Positions 34,593 through 45,263 are shown, counted from the first letter of the stretch. The stretch: 64,000 nt of DNA from Fimenecus sp045631225 (GCA_045631225.1 JAZQUG010000047.1:5868-69867), one strand, 5' to 3'. Made by a program: numbers and translations. The notes: generated by a model from the sequence alone, not told the origin.

Positions 34593-34865
34593 TTATTTAA
34601 CAGCTGCTTTAAGTGCTGCGCCTGCTTTGAATGCAGGAACCTTTGTTGCAGGAACTGTCATTGTTTCGCCTGTTCTTGGGTTACGAGCTGTCTTTTCTGA
34701 ACGTTCTCTAACTTCAAATGTACCGAAGCCGATAAGCTGAACCTTATCACCGTTTACAAGAGCGTCTGTAACTGATGCGAAAACTGCTGCTACTGCTGCG
34801 TCTGCGTCTTTCTTTGAAATGCCTGCTTTTGCAGCAACTGCTGCTACGAGTTCTGTCTTATTCAT
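34593..34865 (-). CDS. hup: HU-family DNA-binding protein
   Basis: 90 residues, standard HU length. MNKTELVAAVAAKAGISKKDA opens the dimerising helices; GFGTFEVRERSEKTARNPRTG forms the DNA-binding arm. It compacts the nucleoid. ATG 34865 follows TGGAGG; a GTG/ATG a few codons upstream is part of the ribosome-site region. Confidence 0.93.
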   Translation of the reverse strand: MNKTELVAAVAAKAGISKKDADAAVAAVFASVTDALVNGDKVQLIGFGTFEVRERSEKTARNPRTGETMTVPATKVPAFKAGAALKAAVK

Positions 34866-34911
34866 TGTGTATTCCTCCAAAAATTAATATCTTTTTATTT
34901 TAAAAAGGTTT

Positions 34912-35709
34912 TCAACCCTTTTTAGCCAAATCCCACAGCTTGTCCAATGTGTCCAAGTCTGTATTTTTCATATCCATTCCCTGTTCATCTGCCATTTTTT
35001 CAACCTTGCTGAAACGGTCAATAAACTTGTCCGTTGAGTTTGTAAGTGCTTCTTCACTATCAACCTTTACAAATCTTGAAACATTGACAACTGAGAAAAG
35101 CAAGTCACCCAACTCTTCATGGATATGCTCCTGATTACCCTGCACATATGCTTCTTCAAGCTCCTTGAGTTCTTCACTCACCTTCTGAAAAGCACCGTCA
35201 GCACTATCCCAGTCGAAACCAACCTTTGAAGCCTTTTTCTGCACCTTATCAGCACGCATAAGCGCAGGAAATTCGCGTGGTATAGAAAGCATTGATTCTG
35301 TCTGACTCTTTTGTTGTTTTGTACGCTTTTTGATGACATCCCAATTCTCAAGCACCTGTTCACTTGTTTCAGCATTAACATCACCGAAAACGTGAGGATG
35401 ACGTTCAATCATCTTTTTGCAGATTCCGTCAGCAACATCTGAAAGCTCAAAAGTGCCCTTTTCACGCTCAATCTGAGTATGAAAAACAACCTGCAACAAA
35501 ACATCACCAAGTTCTTCTAAAAGCAAGTCCTTATCATCCTTATTGATTGCCTCAATAACCTCATAGGTTTCTTCAAGAAAATCACGACGGATTGACTTAT
35601 GGTCCTGCTCTCTGTCCCAAGGACAACCCTCAGGAGAACGAAGAATTTCAACAATATCTATTAAATCAGATACAGAATATTTTTCTTTGAATTGAAAATT
35701 ATCAATCAT
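34912..35709 (-). CDS. mazG: MazG nucleoside triphosphate pyrophosphohydrolase
   Basis: 265 residues with two MazG domains. First domain: CPWDREQDHKS and EETYEVIEAI with EELGDVLLQVVFH. Second domain: KELEEAYVQGN and HEELGDLLFSVVNVSR. The acidic ExxE and ExxD pairs bind magnesium. It removes aberrant nucleoside triphosphates. Member of the spoVB-mazG-rqcP block. Confidence 0.93.
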   Translation of the reverse strand: MIDNFQFKEKYSVSDLIDIVEILRSPEGCPWDREQDHKSIRRDFLEETYEVIEAINKDDKDLLLEELGDVLLQVVFHTQIEREKGTFELSDVADGICKKMIERHPHVFGDVNAETSEQVLENWDVIKKRTKQQKSQTESMLSIPREFPALMRADKVQKKASKVGFDWDSADGAFQKVSEELKELEEAYVQGNQEHIHEELGDLLFSVVNVSRFVKVDSEEALTNSTDKFIDRFSKVEKMADEQGMDMKNTDLDTLDKLWDLAKKG

Positions 35710-35727
35710 ATTTGCTTACCTCATATT

Positions 35728-37500
35728 CTACTCTATAAAACCAAATTTTGCAAGTATTTTCGCAATTTTTTCTCCCTTTGGAAGCATAATTACGTCATCT
35801 TTTGCTATTCCCTTAACCAAAAGCATAGAAATTACATAAATAATTCCACCAAAACCGATAGAAATTCCAAGACAGAAAAGGTCTTTTATTGAAAATTCAG
35901 GGATAAATCTGTTGCAAAGTCCGTATGAAGTATATGCACCTACACCGCAAAGCACACCGCATATAATTGGCTTTACAAATACTGAAATAAAGTTAATTCT
36001 TATTCTTGTTGTTTTAAGAATTGCAAAAAGATTAATGATTGTAATAACTGCATAACAGCTTACTGTACCGATTACGGCACCGTTAACATTAAGGCTTGGA
36101 ACTGATACGAAAATAAGGTTAGAAACAAATTTTACAAGAGCACCAACGCTCATTGAAATAAGTGGGATTTTAGTTTTATCAAGAGCCTGAAGCATATTTG
36201 TCATCGGCTGTGACAATGCAATAAGGAAAATTGTAAAACCATAAACTGTAAGTACAGGTGCTGCAATAGAAACACCACTTGCAGCCTCACCACTGCCATA
36301 AAATGCTGCAAGAATCGGTTGTGCAAGCACACCCATACCAATACCGCAAGGCATTGCAACGAGCATTGTAACACGCATTACAGATTCAACTGAAACCTTG
36401 ATTGCTTTTCTGTTTTTAACTGCCCATGCTGCTGAAAGTGCAGGAATTGCACTGATACCAAGTGTCATTGTAATTGACGGAATAAGATTTCTGAAGTCAA
36501 GAGATAATGAATATGCACCATAAAGGAAATTCTTAACGTCAGCATCAAGAACACCAACAAGCTGAGCTGCATACATTTCTCTGATTAAATCCATATTTTT
36601 CAGAACAACTGTTTCAAGTCTGTTCTGAACAGTGATAGCATCAATAAGATTTGTAATACTGAATACAAGAGAGCTGAGAGCCACAGGCACTGCAAACTGG
36701 AACATTTTCTTTGCAACCACACCTGAACTTTCAGGTTTTGGTGCAGCCACAAGCTCTGCTTTTGTAATTCTGTCACCCTTGATTCTGTAAAGAACCATAA
36801 GATATACAACACCGATTACCGTACCGAGAGTTACACCTGCAGTAGCACCGGCTGCTGCATAAGGATAAATTGCACTTAAGGCTTCAGCCTCTGTTGTAAC
36901 AGTCTGTCCGAAAACTGTCTGTCCTGCCTCAAATCGTGACAAGCCATAGCTGATTGCCCACTTTGCACACACAAGACCGAATACAAGCTTACCACCTGCT
37001 TCAAGAACCTGTGAAATGGCAGTTGGTGTCATATTACGAAGTCCGTTATAATAACCACGATAGCTTGACATTATACAACAGAAGAAAATTGATGGTGTAA
37101 TTACCAGCACAGCAGGAATAATGTCCATATTTTTAGCTGACAAGGCATATGGGTATGCAAGAATGAACATTGCAAGCGTACCTATTATACCAACCATTAA
37201 GAAAAGGCGTTTTGCAACCTTGTGAATTATCTTAACATCACGATAACGACCTAATGCCATTGCCTTTGACACCATGTTTGAGATTGCAACAGGAAGTCCT
37301 GCCATTGCAACTGTATAAACAGGCACATAAAGACTGTATGCTGAGTCAAACAAGCCACGGCCCACAGTACCAATCATATTTGAAAGTGGGATTTTGTAAA
37401 TTACACCAATCACCTTAATAATGATAGTTGCAAGGCTTAATACAAGTGCACCATTTAAAAGGCTTTGACTTTTTCTTTTATTTTCTGCCAATTTCACCAC
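35728..37500 (-). CDS. SpoVB/MurJ-like polysaccharide flippase
   Basis: 590 residues with about fourteen membrane spans. The opening SLLNGALVLSLATIIIKVIGVIYKIP and GRGLFDSAYSLYVPVYTVA match the SpoVB/YabM branch of the MOP superfamily, lipid-linked oligosaccharide flippases used in spore cortex or envelope synthesis. GTG 37500 follows AAAGG. Located between a kinase gene and mazG, as yabM lies before yabN in Bacillus. Confidence 0.85.
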   Translation of the reverse strand: MVKLAENKRKSQSLLNGALVLSLATIIIKVIGVIYKIPLSNMIGTVGRGLFDSAYSLYVPVYTVAMAGLPVAISNMVSKAMALGRYRDVKIIHKVAKRLFLMVGIIGTLAMFILAYPYALSAKNMDIIPAVLVITPSIFFCCIMSSYRGYYNGLRNMTPTAISQVLEAGGKLVFGLVCAKWAISYGLSRFEAGQTVFGQTVTTEAEALSAIYPYAAAGATAGVTLGTVIGVVYLMVLYRIKGDRITKAELVAAPKPESSGVVAKKMFQFAVPVALSSLVFSITNLIDAITVQNRLETVVLKNMDLIREMYAAQLVGVLDADVKNFLYGAYSLSLDFRNLIPSITMTLGISAIPALSAAWAVKNRKAIKVSVESVMRVTMLVAMPCGIGMGVLAQPILAAFYGSGEAASGVSIAAPVLTVYGFTIFLIALSQPMTNMLQALDKTKIPLISMSVGALVKFVSNLIFVSVPSLNVNGAVIGTVSCYAVITIINLFAILKTTRIRINFISVFVKPIICGVLCGVGAYTSYGLCNRFIPEFSIKDLFCLGISIGFGGIIYVISMLLVKGIAKDDVIMLPKGEKIAKILAKFGFIE

Positions 37501-37513
37501 ACCTTTTCATAAA

Positions 37514-38440
37514 TTACTCACCTAAAAACTCACGAAGTAATGAGTCTTTCGGAACTTTATTCTCATCAATATCAAAAAATCGTTCAAGAGAGACACAAAG
37601 TTTTTCTGCATCCTCACGGAATTCATCAGAAACCTCGCTTTCACGAAGCAGAGGCAACGCCTGATTTTTTATTACACAAGGCTCATACAAATGAATGGTA
37701 TTCGCCTTGATATCCGCATTGTCACGATACGGGAAAAGATATTTATCCTCACCCGCTGTTACGTTTTTCCACAATCTGTATGTGTTGTCAACTGAGCTTG
37801 CACGGAATTTATAATCACGAATCATTCTTCGAAGAAATCTGAAATTCCTCTTGCTTAAAATAACCTTACCATTTTCATCACAAACCCTTGAAGACACATT
37901 TATATAAACCTTTAAAAGTTTTCCGTGAACCTTTTCTGTAATAAGAGGATTAAGAGCATGAAGTCCTTCAATTATTACAACATCTTCCTGTCCTAATGTG
38001 ATTGTATTAAACTGTGTGTCACTTCTTTTGCCCGTTGTGAAATCAAAAACCGGAGTTTCCACAGTCTCCCCACGCAAAAGTGCGTTAAGGTCATTTTCAA
38101 GACGAACCAAATCAAGAGCGTGAACAGTTTCATAATCCTGAGTGCCATCAGGAAGATAAGGAATGTCATCACGATTAAGGTAAAAGTCATCAAGACTTAA
38201 AACATAAGTTGTGACACCTTCTTTGAGAAGTCCCTCTTTTAATCTTTTTGCAGTTGTTGTTTTACCGGCTGAAGAAGGTCCTGCAAGCATTATAATTTCT
38301 CTTCCATCTTCTTCAATGATTCTTTTTACGATATTATCAATAATATTCTGATATCTTTTTTCGCAATCCCCGATGAATTTTTCAGCATCAGATGCTGCCT
38401 TTTCATTGATAATATGGAGTTTATTATTTAATTCTGTCAT
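37514..38440 (-). CDS. Uridine kinase-like P-loop nucleoside kinase
   Basis: 308 residues. An N-terminal helix region of 45 residues precedes Walker A GPSSAGKTTTAKRL near 54-67; SLDDFYLNRDDIP near 82 and VVIIEGLHALNP near 158 are the uridine/phosphoribulokinase motifs, and RRMIRDYKFRA gives the lid. The N-terminus lacks the TGS/threonyl-tRNA synthetase-like part often fused in related Clostridia kinases. Its exact substrate is uncertain. Confidence 0.8.
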   Translation of the reverse strand: MTELNNKLHIINEKAASDAEKFIGDCEKRYQNIIDNIVKRIIEEDGREIIMLAGPSSAGKTTTAKRLKEGLLKEGVTTYVLSLDDFYLNRDDIPYLPDGTQDYETVHALDLVRLENDLNALLRGETVETPVFDFTTGKRSDTQFNTITLGQEDVVIIEGLHALNPLITEKVHGKLLKVYINVSSRVCDENGKVILSKRNFRFLRRMIRDYKFRASSVDNTYRLWKNVTAGEDKYLFPYRDNADIKANTIHLYEPCVIKNQALPLLRESEVSDEFREDAEKLCVSLERFFDIDENKVPKDSLLREFLGE

Positions 38441-38467
38441 TTACAAAAATACCTTTCACATTATTAG

Positions 38468-39904
38468 TTATAAGTATGTATCATAAAATTCAGTTATTCT
38501 TTTCTTTCTTTTAATAAGCTCTTCAAACCCTGAAATATACTCAAAAGGATATTTAAAGTTAAAAATACGCTCAATTTCGTCACCATGCGAAGCTTTGAGT
38601 TTTGTAACTGCTCCACCACCACAGGAAAGAATGGTGTGACATTCTTCCATCATGAAAATATTGTAAATACACTCTGTATCGTGTTTTGCCCAACCGACAT
38701 TTTCAAGACTACCTGCAGATTTTGACTGACGATACATATAGTACGGATGATATTTTTCATATAATCTTTCATAAACATATGAAAGCATTTCAGATGCTGT
38801 ATTTGCATTCTGAACAGCAATTTTAGGTAAATTCTGTCCGATACCCGACGCTCTCTTTACAGCAAGAGTATGAACAGTAATATTTTCAGGGTCAAGATTC
38901 ATTGCAGTATCAAGTGAATACTTAAATCCGTCAACAGTATCTGTAGGAAGTCCTGCAATCAAGTCCATATTTATATTTGTAAAGCCGATTTTTCTTGCAA
39001 GTTCAAAGATTTTTACTGTATCCTCTGCAGTATGGCGTCTGCCAACAGTCTGTAACACAGAATCATTGAATGTCTGTGGATTAATACTTATTCTGTCAAC
39101 AGGACTATTTTTAAGAACTGTAAGCTTTTCTTCTGTAATTGTATCGGGACGACCTGCCTCAACAGTAAATTCACGACAAGTTTTCAAATCGAAATTCTTT
39201 TCTATAGCATTTAAAACGATTTCAAGCTGTTCTGCTGAAAGTGTTGTGGGAGTTCCTCCTCCAATATAAATACTTTCAAGAGTAACGCCCGTATTTTTTG
39301 CAATTTCTCCTGTTATACTGAGTTCCTTTGACAGCAATTCCACATACTGTGGCAAAAGATTTTTTGCCTTATCATTTTCAACAGAATGAGAAACAAAGGA
39401 GCAATAACTGCATCTCGACGGGCAAAACGGAATTGAAACATAAAGGCTGAAAGATTTTGGCTTACTTGTGCTTATAATCTTTTCTTCCCAGTCAGCAACT
39501 TCCCTTGCAAGCTGAAACTTTTCATCTGTTACAAGCAAATCTTTTTTGAAATATTCTTCTGTCTTTTCTCTGCCAAGCTGTTTTTCAGTGTTTATAAGGA
39601 GTTTTGATGGTCGGACACCTGTCAGCACACCCCATTTAGGATAAAATCCAGTATATTCACCCATAAGTGAATACACCATTCTGCCCATCTGCATTTCATT
39701 GTCATCACAAAGAGGTGCAGTAAGTGTTTTATTAAAATCATCAAATTTTATTATTACCTTTATTTCATCAGTAACAGAAGTATAAATATTGAAATCATCG
39801 CAATTCTCATATACCACTTGAATTTTTACATCAGGCATAAAAATTCTGACCAATTTTTCCATTTCATAATGAAATTTATGGTTAATTACAAGTAACTTTA
39901 TCAT
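38468..39904 (-). CDS. hemZ: Oxygen-independent coproporphyrinogen III oxidase-like radical SAM protein HemZ
   Basis: 478 residues. The radical SAM cluster motif is CPSRCSYC near 171, followed by GGGTPTTL and NPQTFND. The 160-residue N-terminal extension with MGEYTGFYPKWGVLTGVRPSKL is the HemZ hallmark. Predicted role: anaerobic decarboxylation step in haem synthesis. It overlaps the stop of the MBL gene by 4 bp, indicating coupling. Confidence 0.88.
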   Translation of the reverse strand: MIKLLVINHKFHYEMEKLVRIFMPDVKIQVVYENCDDFNIYTSVTDEIKVIIKFDDFNKTLTAPLCDDNEMQMGRMVYSLMGEYTGFYPKWGVLTGVRPSKLLINTEKQLGREKTEEYFKKDLLVTDEKFQLAREVADWEEKIISTSKPKSFSLYVSIPFCPSRCSYCSFVSHSVENDKAKNLLPQYVELLSKELSITGEIAKNTGVTLESIYIGGGTPTTLSAEQLEIVLNAIEKNFDLKTCREFTVEAGRPDTITEEKLTVLKNSPVDRISINPQTFNDSVLQTVGRRHTAEDTVKIFELARKIGFTNINMDLIAGLPTDTVDGFKYSLDTAMNLDPENITVHTLAVKRASGIGQNLPKIAVQNANTASEMLSYVYERLYEKYHPYYMYRQSKSAGSLENVGWAKHDTECIYNIFMMEECHTILSCGGGAVTKLKASHGDEIERIFNFKYPFEYISGFEELIKRKKRITEFYDTYL

Positions 39905-40554
39905 TTTCTTCTGAATCGGGTTCTCATATAACGATTGTTTTCACGTTCAAAATCAAGAGTTGTGTCGTCTTCGTGACCGGGATAAACCTTGTAGTTACCC
40001 TCCAGTTCACCGAGATTTGCAAGTGAACGAAGCACCTGACGACCATTTCCACCATAAAGGTCAGCTCTTCCTGCACAAAGTTTGAAGAGTGTGTCACCTG
40101 AAAACATTATCAAGTCTTCTTTAAAAAGATAGCAAACACTACCCATAGAGTGTCCGGGAGTATGCATAACAGTAATTTTAGTGTTACCAAGCATAAGCTC
40201 TGTGCCATCTTCTGTAAAAATATCTGCATCAACTTCAGGGAACGAATATCCCTGACAATTCGCATCAAATTCGTTTGTGCTGCTATCGTGGAGCATAATA
40301 TCGTCGTCCTTATGAATAACAATTTTTGCTCCTGTATTATCCTTAACCATTTTTGCACCACAGATGTGGTCAAAATGTCCATGAGTCAAAAGAATATACT
40401 TAATGTTTTTACCATTGAGTTTTTCTAATAACTTTTCTTCAGATAACGATGGGTCAATAACTGCTGTTTCACCTGTTTCCACATCAGTAACAATATAATT
40501 ATTTATTGTAAATCCGTCATCCATAACTGCTAAATGCTTTTCTACTGTAATCAT
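39901..40554 (-). CDS. MBL-fold hydrolase, glyoxalase II-like
   Basis: 217 residues. THGHFDH near 57-63 is the metallo-beta-lactamase metal motif, HTPGHSMGSVC near 133 and FSGDTLF complete the metal set, and PGHEDDT near 194 the final His. Possibly a hydroxyacylglutathione-hydrolase-like thioesterase. Situated between dtd and hemZ in the recJ-rel-dtd operon, as is common in Clostridia. Confidence 0.85.
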   Translation of the reverse strand: MITVEKHLAVMDDGFTINNYIVTDVETGETAVIDPSLSEEKLLEKLNGKNIKYILLTHGHFDHICGAKMVKDNTGAKIVIHKDDDIMLHDSSTNEFDANCQGYSFPEVDADIFTEDGTELMLGNTKITVMHTPGHSMGSVCYLFKEDLIMFSGDTLFKLCAGRADLYGGNGRQVLRSLANLGELEGNYKVYPGHEDDTTLDFERENNRYMRTRFRRK

Positions 40555-40560
40555 AATGAT

Positions 40561-41016
40561 TTATTTCCTCCACATTTCTGAGTCATAAAGGATTGTTACA
40601 GGGCCATCGTTGAGAAGCTCAACCTTCATATCGGCACCGAAAACACCTTTTTCTACATTTTTTATACCATTTTCAATGAGCTTATCACAGAAATACTCAT
40701 ATAACTCATTGGCTCTGTCAGGGTGAGCAGAATGTGCAAATGACGGTCTGTTACCCTTTTTTACATCAGCACACAAAGTAAACTGTGAAACAGCAAGAAT
40801 TTCCCCATCCACATTCTTTATATCAAGGTTCATTTTACCTTCATCATCTTCAAACACACGAAGTGCTGATGCTTTTCGTGCAAGAACATCTGCATCAGCC
40901 TCAGTATCATCATCCATAACACCAAGGAGAATAAGATAACCTTTATCTATTTTTGAAACAAGCTCACCATCTACAGTTACACTTGCTTTGCTGACTCTTT
41001 GAATTACTGCTTTCAT
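40561..41016 (-). CDS. dtd: D-aminoacyl-tRNA deacylase
   Basis: 151 residues. SQFTLCADVKKGNRPSF near 77-93 holds the SQFTL motif and GPVTILYDS near the end holds the Gly-cisPro-type GPVT motif, both diagnostic of DTD. It removes D-amino acids and glycine from mischarged tRNA. It starts 0 bp after the rel stop. Confidence 0.93.
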   Translation of the reverse strand: MKAVIQRVSKASVTVDGELVSKIDKGYLILLGVMDDDTEADADVLARKASALRVFEDDEGKMNLDIKNVDGEILAVSQFTLCADVKKGNRPSFAHSAHPDRANELYEYFCDKLIENGIKNVEKGVFGADMKVELLNDGPVTILYDSEMWRK

Positions 41017-43221
41017 TTATCTCTCCACACTCAATACGCCATCAACTTTTTCAATTCGTGAAATCAAGTTTTTCAGGTGGTCAATACCGCTCACATTCAC
41101 TGTAAGCTCAACTATTGTTCTTCCGTCTTTCATATCGTGAGTACTGATGCTTGTAATATTAACTCGCATATTTGCAACCTGAACAGCAACCTCTGCCATA
41201 AGTCCAACTCGTGACAAACATGTAAGCTGAAGTGTTGCTTTGTATTCCTCACGCACATTCTGGTTCCAATATGCATTCACCCATCTTGCAGGTTCAGCAC
41301 AGTTCACAATATCCTTCGGTACATTTGTACAATCTCTCTTATGAATTGAAACACCATGACCACGGGTAATAAAACCGATAATATTGTCACCGGGTAATGG
41401 GTTACAGCATTGTGCAAATTTAATAAGACAGTTATCAATACCCTCAACAGTAACACCATCTTTATTCTTTTTACTGTTATCCTTAACAGGAACAACTTTG
41501 ATTTCAGCACGACTCTTATCGTAGTTTTTCTGATACTCTTCCTTAATGTAAGGCATCATACGGTTAATTGAAAGTCCACCATAACCGATTGCAGCGTAGA
41601 AATCGTCAATATTATCCATTCTCTGACGCTCTGCAAGTTTTTTGATAAATTTCTGATAATCCTCGTCTGACAAACGGATATAATTCCGTCTGAATTCACG
41701 CTCGATTTCAGCCTTACCCTCAATAATATTTTCTTCTCGTTTTTCCTTTTTAAACCAAGAACGGATTTTGCTCTTTGCCTGGCTTGTTTTAACAATGTTG
41801 AGCCAGTCACGACTCGGACCTTTACCTTGCTGTGATGATGTGAGAATTTCAACAATCTCACCTGTTTTGATTACATAATCAATAGGCACAATTCGTCCGT
41901 CAACCTTAGCTCCCGTCATTTTATTACCAACTGCAGAGTGAATTGCATAAGCAAAGTCAATTACTGTTGAACCAACAGGCACATTGATAACATCACCTTT
42001 CGGTGTATAAACAAATACTTCGTCAGTAATAAGGTCAGTTTTGATTGTTGAAACAAGCTCCCTTGCATCTCCTGATTCCTGCTGTGTTTCAAGCATTTCA
42101 CGAATCCACTGAAGTCTTTGGTCGAAGCTCTGTTTTCCACCTGAAACACCGAGTTTATATTTCCAGTGAGCTGCGATACCGAATTCAGCAGTACGATGCA
42201 TTTCCCATGTTCTTATCTGCACTTCAAAGGGAGTTCCCTCTTTGCCGATAACGGTTGTATGAAGTGACTGATACATATTTGGTTTTGGTGTAGAAATATA
42301 GTCCTTAAATCGACCGGGTAACGGATTATACATATCGTGGATAATACCAAGACAGTTATAACAGTCAATTACACTGTCAACGATAATACGGACTGCATAA
42401 ATATCATAAATTTCGTCAAACTGTTTACCCTGCATATACATTTTACGGTAAATTCCGTGAACAGACTTGATTCGACCGCTGATTTGTGCAGTAGGAACTG
42501 TCTGATGAACTCTGTCACCAATTTTACTTTTTATACTTTCAAGAAAATCATTACCTGATTCATTTGATTTCTTAAGATTCTCTTCGATTCCCTCATAAGC
42601 AACACCATCAAGGAAACGGATTGCTCTGTCTTCAAGCTCTTCTTTAACAGAACGGATACCAAGACGATGAGAAATCGGTGCAAAGATTTCAAGTGTTTCA
42701 AGTGCCTTATCTCTCTGCTTCTGTGGTGGCATAAACTGAAGTGTTCTCATATTATGAACACGGTCAGCAAGCTTAACGATAATAACACGGATATCCTTTG
42801 ACATTGCAAGGAGCATTTTTCTGATATTCTCTGCCTGTTGCTCTTCCTTATTTTCACTTGAATTAAGTTGAACACGACCGAGCTTTGTAACACCGTCAAC
42901 AAGAAGTGCAACCTCGTCACCAAAATCAGCTGTAAGCTGTTCGATTGTATATGGAGTATCCTCAACAACATCGTGAAGAAGAGCAGCCACAAGTGACTGA
43001 TAATCCATACCTAAATCAACGAGAATATCACAAACAGCAATGGGATGAATAATATATGGTTCACCTGATTTTCTTTTTTGGTCACCGTGATATTCATTTG
43101 CAAGATTAAAGGCTCTGTCGATGATTTCCAATTCTTTTTCGCTATGAATTGACTTTATTCTGTTACGAAGATTGTTATAAAGCTCCTGCACATCAACATT
43201 TACATTTACATTTTCTGCCAT
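41017..43221 (-). CDS. rel: Bifunctional (p)ppGpp synthetase/hydrolase Rel
   Basis: 734 residues. HD hydrolase domain with LLHDVVEDTPYT near 85 and KLADRVHNMRTL near 150; synthetase domain with YDIYAVRIIVDSV near 260 and KDYISTPKPNMYQSLHT; TGS domain near 400 (VFVYTPKGDVINVPVGSTVIDFA written here in part: VFVYTPKGDV); C-terminal ACT domain near 660. All catalytic motifs of both activities look intact, so it should make and degrade the stringent-response alarmone. Overlaps the recJ stop by 1 base. Confidence 0.95.
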   Translation of the reverse strand: MAENVNVNVDVQELYNNLRNRIKSIHSEKELEIIDRAFNLANEYHGDQKRKSGEPYIIHPIAVCDILVDLGMDYQSLVAALLHDVVEDTPYTIEQLTADFGDEVALLVDGVTKLGRVQLNSSENKEEQQAENIRKMLLAMSKDIRVIIVKLADRVHNMRTLQFMPPQKQRDKALETLEIFAPISHRLGIRSVKEELEDRAIRFLDGVAYEGIEENLKKSNESGNDFLESIKSKIGDRVHQTVPTAQISGRIKSVHGIYRKMYMQGKQFDEIYDIYAVRIIVDSVIDCYNCLGIIHDMYNPLPGRFKDYISTPKPNMYQSLHTTVIGKEGTPFEVQIRTWEMHRTAEFGIAAHWKYKLGVSGGKQSFDQRLQWIREMLETQQESGDARELVSTIKTDLITDEVFVYTPKGDVINVPVGSTVIDFAYAIHSAVGNKMTGAKVDGRIVPIDYVIKTGEIVEILTSSQQGKGPSRDWLNIVKTSQAKSKIRSWFKKEKREENIIEGKAEIEREFRRNYIRLSDEDYQKFIKKLAERQRMDNIDDFYAAIGYGGLSINRMMPYIKEEYQKNYDKSRAEIKVVPVKDNSKKNKDGVTVEGIDNCLIKFAQCCNPLPGDNIIGFITRGHGVSIHKRDCTNVPKDIVNCAEPARWVNAYWNQNVREEYKATLQLTCLSRVGLMAEVAVQVANMRVNITSISTHDMKDGRTIVELTVNVSGIDHLKNLISRIEKVDGVLSVER

Positions 43222-45263
43222 TACTGTTCACCACCCTGCATTTTATTTAAATTATTCAGAATTTCTGACTTTGACAAGTCCGCCTTTTTTCCGTCACCGT
43301 CAAAAATAATATGCTCATTTTTATATTTTATGAGTCCCATTTCAAAAAGCACATCAAGAGAAACCTTCATTGTACAATATCTTTCAACAGGACATTTTGC
43401 TCGTACAGTAAGTGTTTCAACATCATACTGCCATTGTTTGTACTGTTTAAGAAGTCCGAAAACCCCTAACAAAAACTCTCTTGTCGGTGTTAAAAATCTT
43501 GCTTCATGAGGTGTCAGGATTTCCTGTCGTTTATATTTTTCATAGAGAAGCTGTGACTTGAAGAATGTTTCATCATCAATTCCTGAAAAACGCATATCTC
43601 TTATCTGTACAGAAGCTTTTATCTCACCTCTGTATTCATTTTTGTCAATTCTTACTGCAAGGTCAACAACATCACCCTCACAGAATTGAAAATCAGCCAA
43701 CGTGGTTGAAAATTTCATAGCCACAAACTGCGTATTCCCTTTAATGAATGAAAGTCTTAAATGTTTACCCTCACCCACAGGTCTTATGCTTTCAAGAGTT
43801 ACACCGAATATACCGAAAAGAGGTTGAGGATTGCCTGCACCAAATGGTTCAAGAGTTTCAAGCGACTCCACAAGCGCTGCATCGATATATGCAGGATTCA
43901 ATTTACAATCAAGCAACAATGTGGGTACGGTTTCAGGAACTGTACCTGCAAACTCATTTATACGACGATAAAACTCACCAACATCTTCACGCTTGATTCC
44001 AAGTCCTGCTGCAAGAGTATGTCCACCAAAATGAGTAAGTAAGGATTCACAGGATTTGATTGCATCATAAACAGAGAAACCGTTTATACTTCTTGCTGAG
44101 CCTGTACCCTCATCACCATCAAATGTAATCACAATTGTCGGCTTACCATATTTTTCAGTGATTCTTGCTGCAACAATACCGATAACACCATGATGCCAGC
44201 CTTCACCACAGACAACTATAACCCGTGCATATTTCAACTGCTCATTACCCTCAATGTGAGCAACAGCAGATTCCATAATCTCATTTTCATATTCGTGACG
44301 CTGACGATTGCACAAATCAACCTGCTCACCAATCTGTAATGCAGAAATCAAATCGTCACAAAGCAAAAGCTTAAGTGCAGTCTCAGCAGACTCAATTCTG
44401 CCGGCTGCATTGATACGTGGTGCTAGTGAATAAGTAACACCAACTGCATTGAGTTTTTTCTCACTTACACCTGCAATTTGTCGAAGTGCATTTATACCAC
44501 TACAAGAATTTGAATTAATCTTTGCAACACCGTATTTTACAATAGCTCTGTTTTCGTCTTTCAGGTCAACAACGTCAGCAATTGTACCAACTGCAATTAT
44601 ATCTGCATATCTGTTAAGAATTTCGGAATAATCACCTTTTTCGAGTGCACAAACAACCTTGAATGCTACACCAACACCTGCCCAATCTTTAAAATGAAGA
44701 TTGCAATCCTCTCTCTGCGGGTCAATAACAGCCACAGCTTCAGGCAACACTTCACCAACATGGTGATGGTCGGTAACAACAGTTTCAATACCAAGACTGT
44801 TTGCACAACTGATTTCATCAATTGCAGAAATACCGTTATCCACAGTGACAATAAGCTTAACTCCCTTTTCGTGAAGATAAGTTACGGCATCTTTATTCAT
44901 CCCGTAACCCTCACTGACTCTGTCAGGGATATAGTACATTACATCTGCTTTTCTTGATGAGAGATATGAATACATAAGTGCAGTTGCAGTAACACCGTCT
45001 GCATCATAGTCACCAAAAACACAGATTTTTTCATTATCGTTTATTGCTTTTTCGATTCTCTCCACAGCCTTATCCATATCGGCAATAAGATATGGGTCAC
45101 AAAAGCTGAAATCACTATCAAAAAATTCTTCAACATCCTCATATTCTGTAATTCCACGGGATACTAATATAAGGGCAGTAAAAGGGTCAAGACTATGATT
45201 TTCCGCTACCTGAGCTGCCAATTCTTTATCAATATGTGCAGTGAGCCATTTCTTTCTGCTCAT
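43221..45263 (-). CDS. recJ: Single-stranded DNA exonuclease RecJ
   Basis: 680 residues. DHH phosphoesterase motifs: FGDYDADGVTATAL near 71, TVDNGISA, VTDHHHVGEVLP near 145, and DHHA1 motif VCGEGWHHGVIGIVAARI near 355 with GGHTLAAGL. It degrades 5' single strands in repair and recombination. ATG 45263 has GAAAGGGTG upstream; an in-frame TTG at 45299 is less likely. A long C-terminal extension (about 550-680) is usual in Firmicutes. First gene of the recJ-rel-dtd operon. Confidence 0.93.
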   Translation of the reverse strand: MSRKKWLTAHIDKELAAQVAENHSLDPFTALILVSRGITEYEDVEEFFDSDFSFCDPYLIADMDKAVERIEKAINDNEKICVFGDYDADGVTATALMYSYLSSRKADVMYYIPDRVSEGYGMNKDAVTYLHEKGVKLIVTVDNGISAIDEISCANSLGIETVVTDHHHVGEVLPEAVAVIDPQREDCNLHFKDWAGVGVAFKVVCALEKGDYSEILNRYADIIAVGTIADVVDLKDENRAIVKYGVAKINSNSCSGINALRQIAGVSEKKLNAVGVTYSLAPRINAAGRIESAETALKLLLCDDLISALQIGEQVDLCNRQRHEYENEIMESAVAHIEGNEQLKYARVIVVCGEGWHHGVIGIVAARITEKYGKPTIVITFDGDEGTGSARSINGFSVYDAIKSCESLLTHFGGHTLAAGLGIKREDVGEFYRRINEFAGTVPETVPTLLLDCKLNPAYIDAALVESLETLEPFGAGNPQPLFGIFGVTLESIRPVGEGKHLRLSFIKGNTQFVAMKFSTTLADFQFCEGDVVDLAVRIDKNEYRGEIKASVQIRDMRFSGIDDETFFKSQLLYEKYKRQEILTPHEARFLTPTREFLLGVFGLLKQYKQWQYDVETLTVRAKCPVERYCTMKVSLDVLFEMGLIKYKNEHIIFDGDGKKADLSKSEILNNLNKMQGGEQ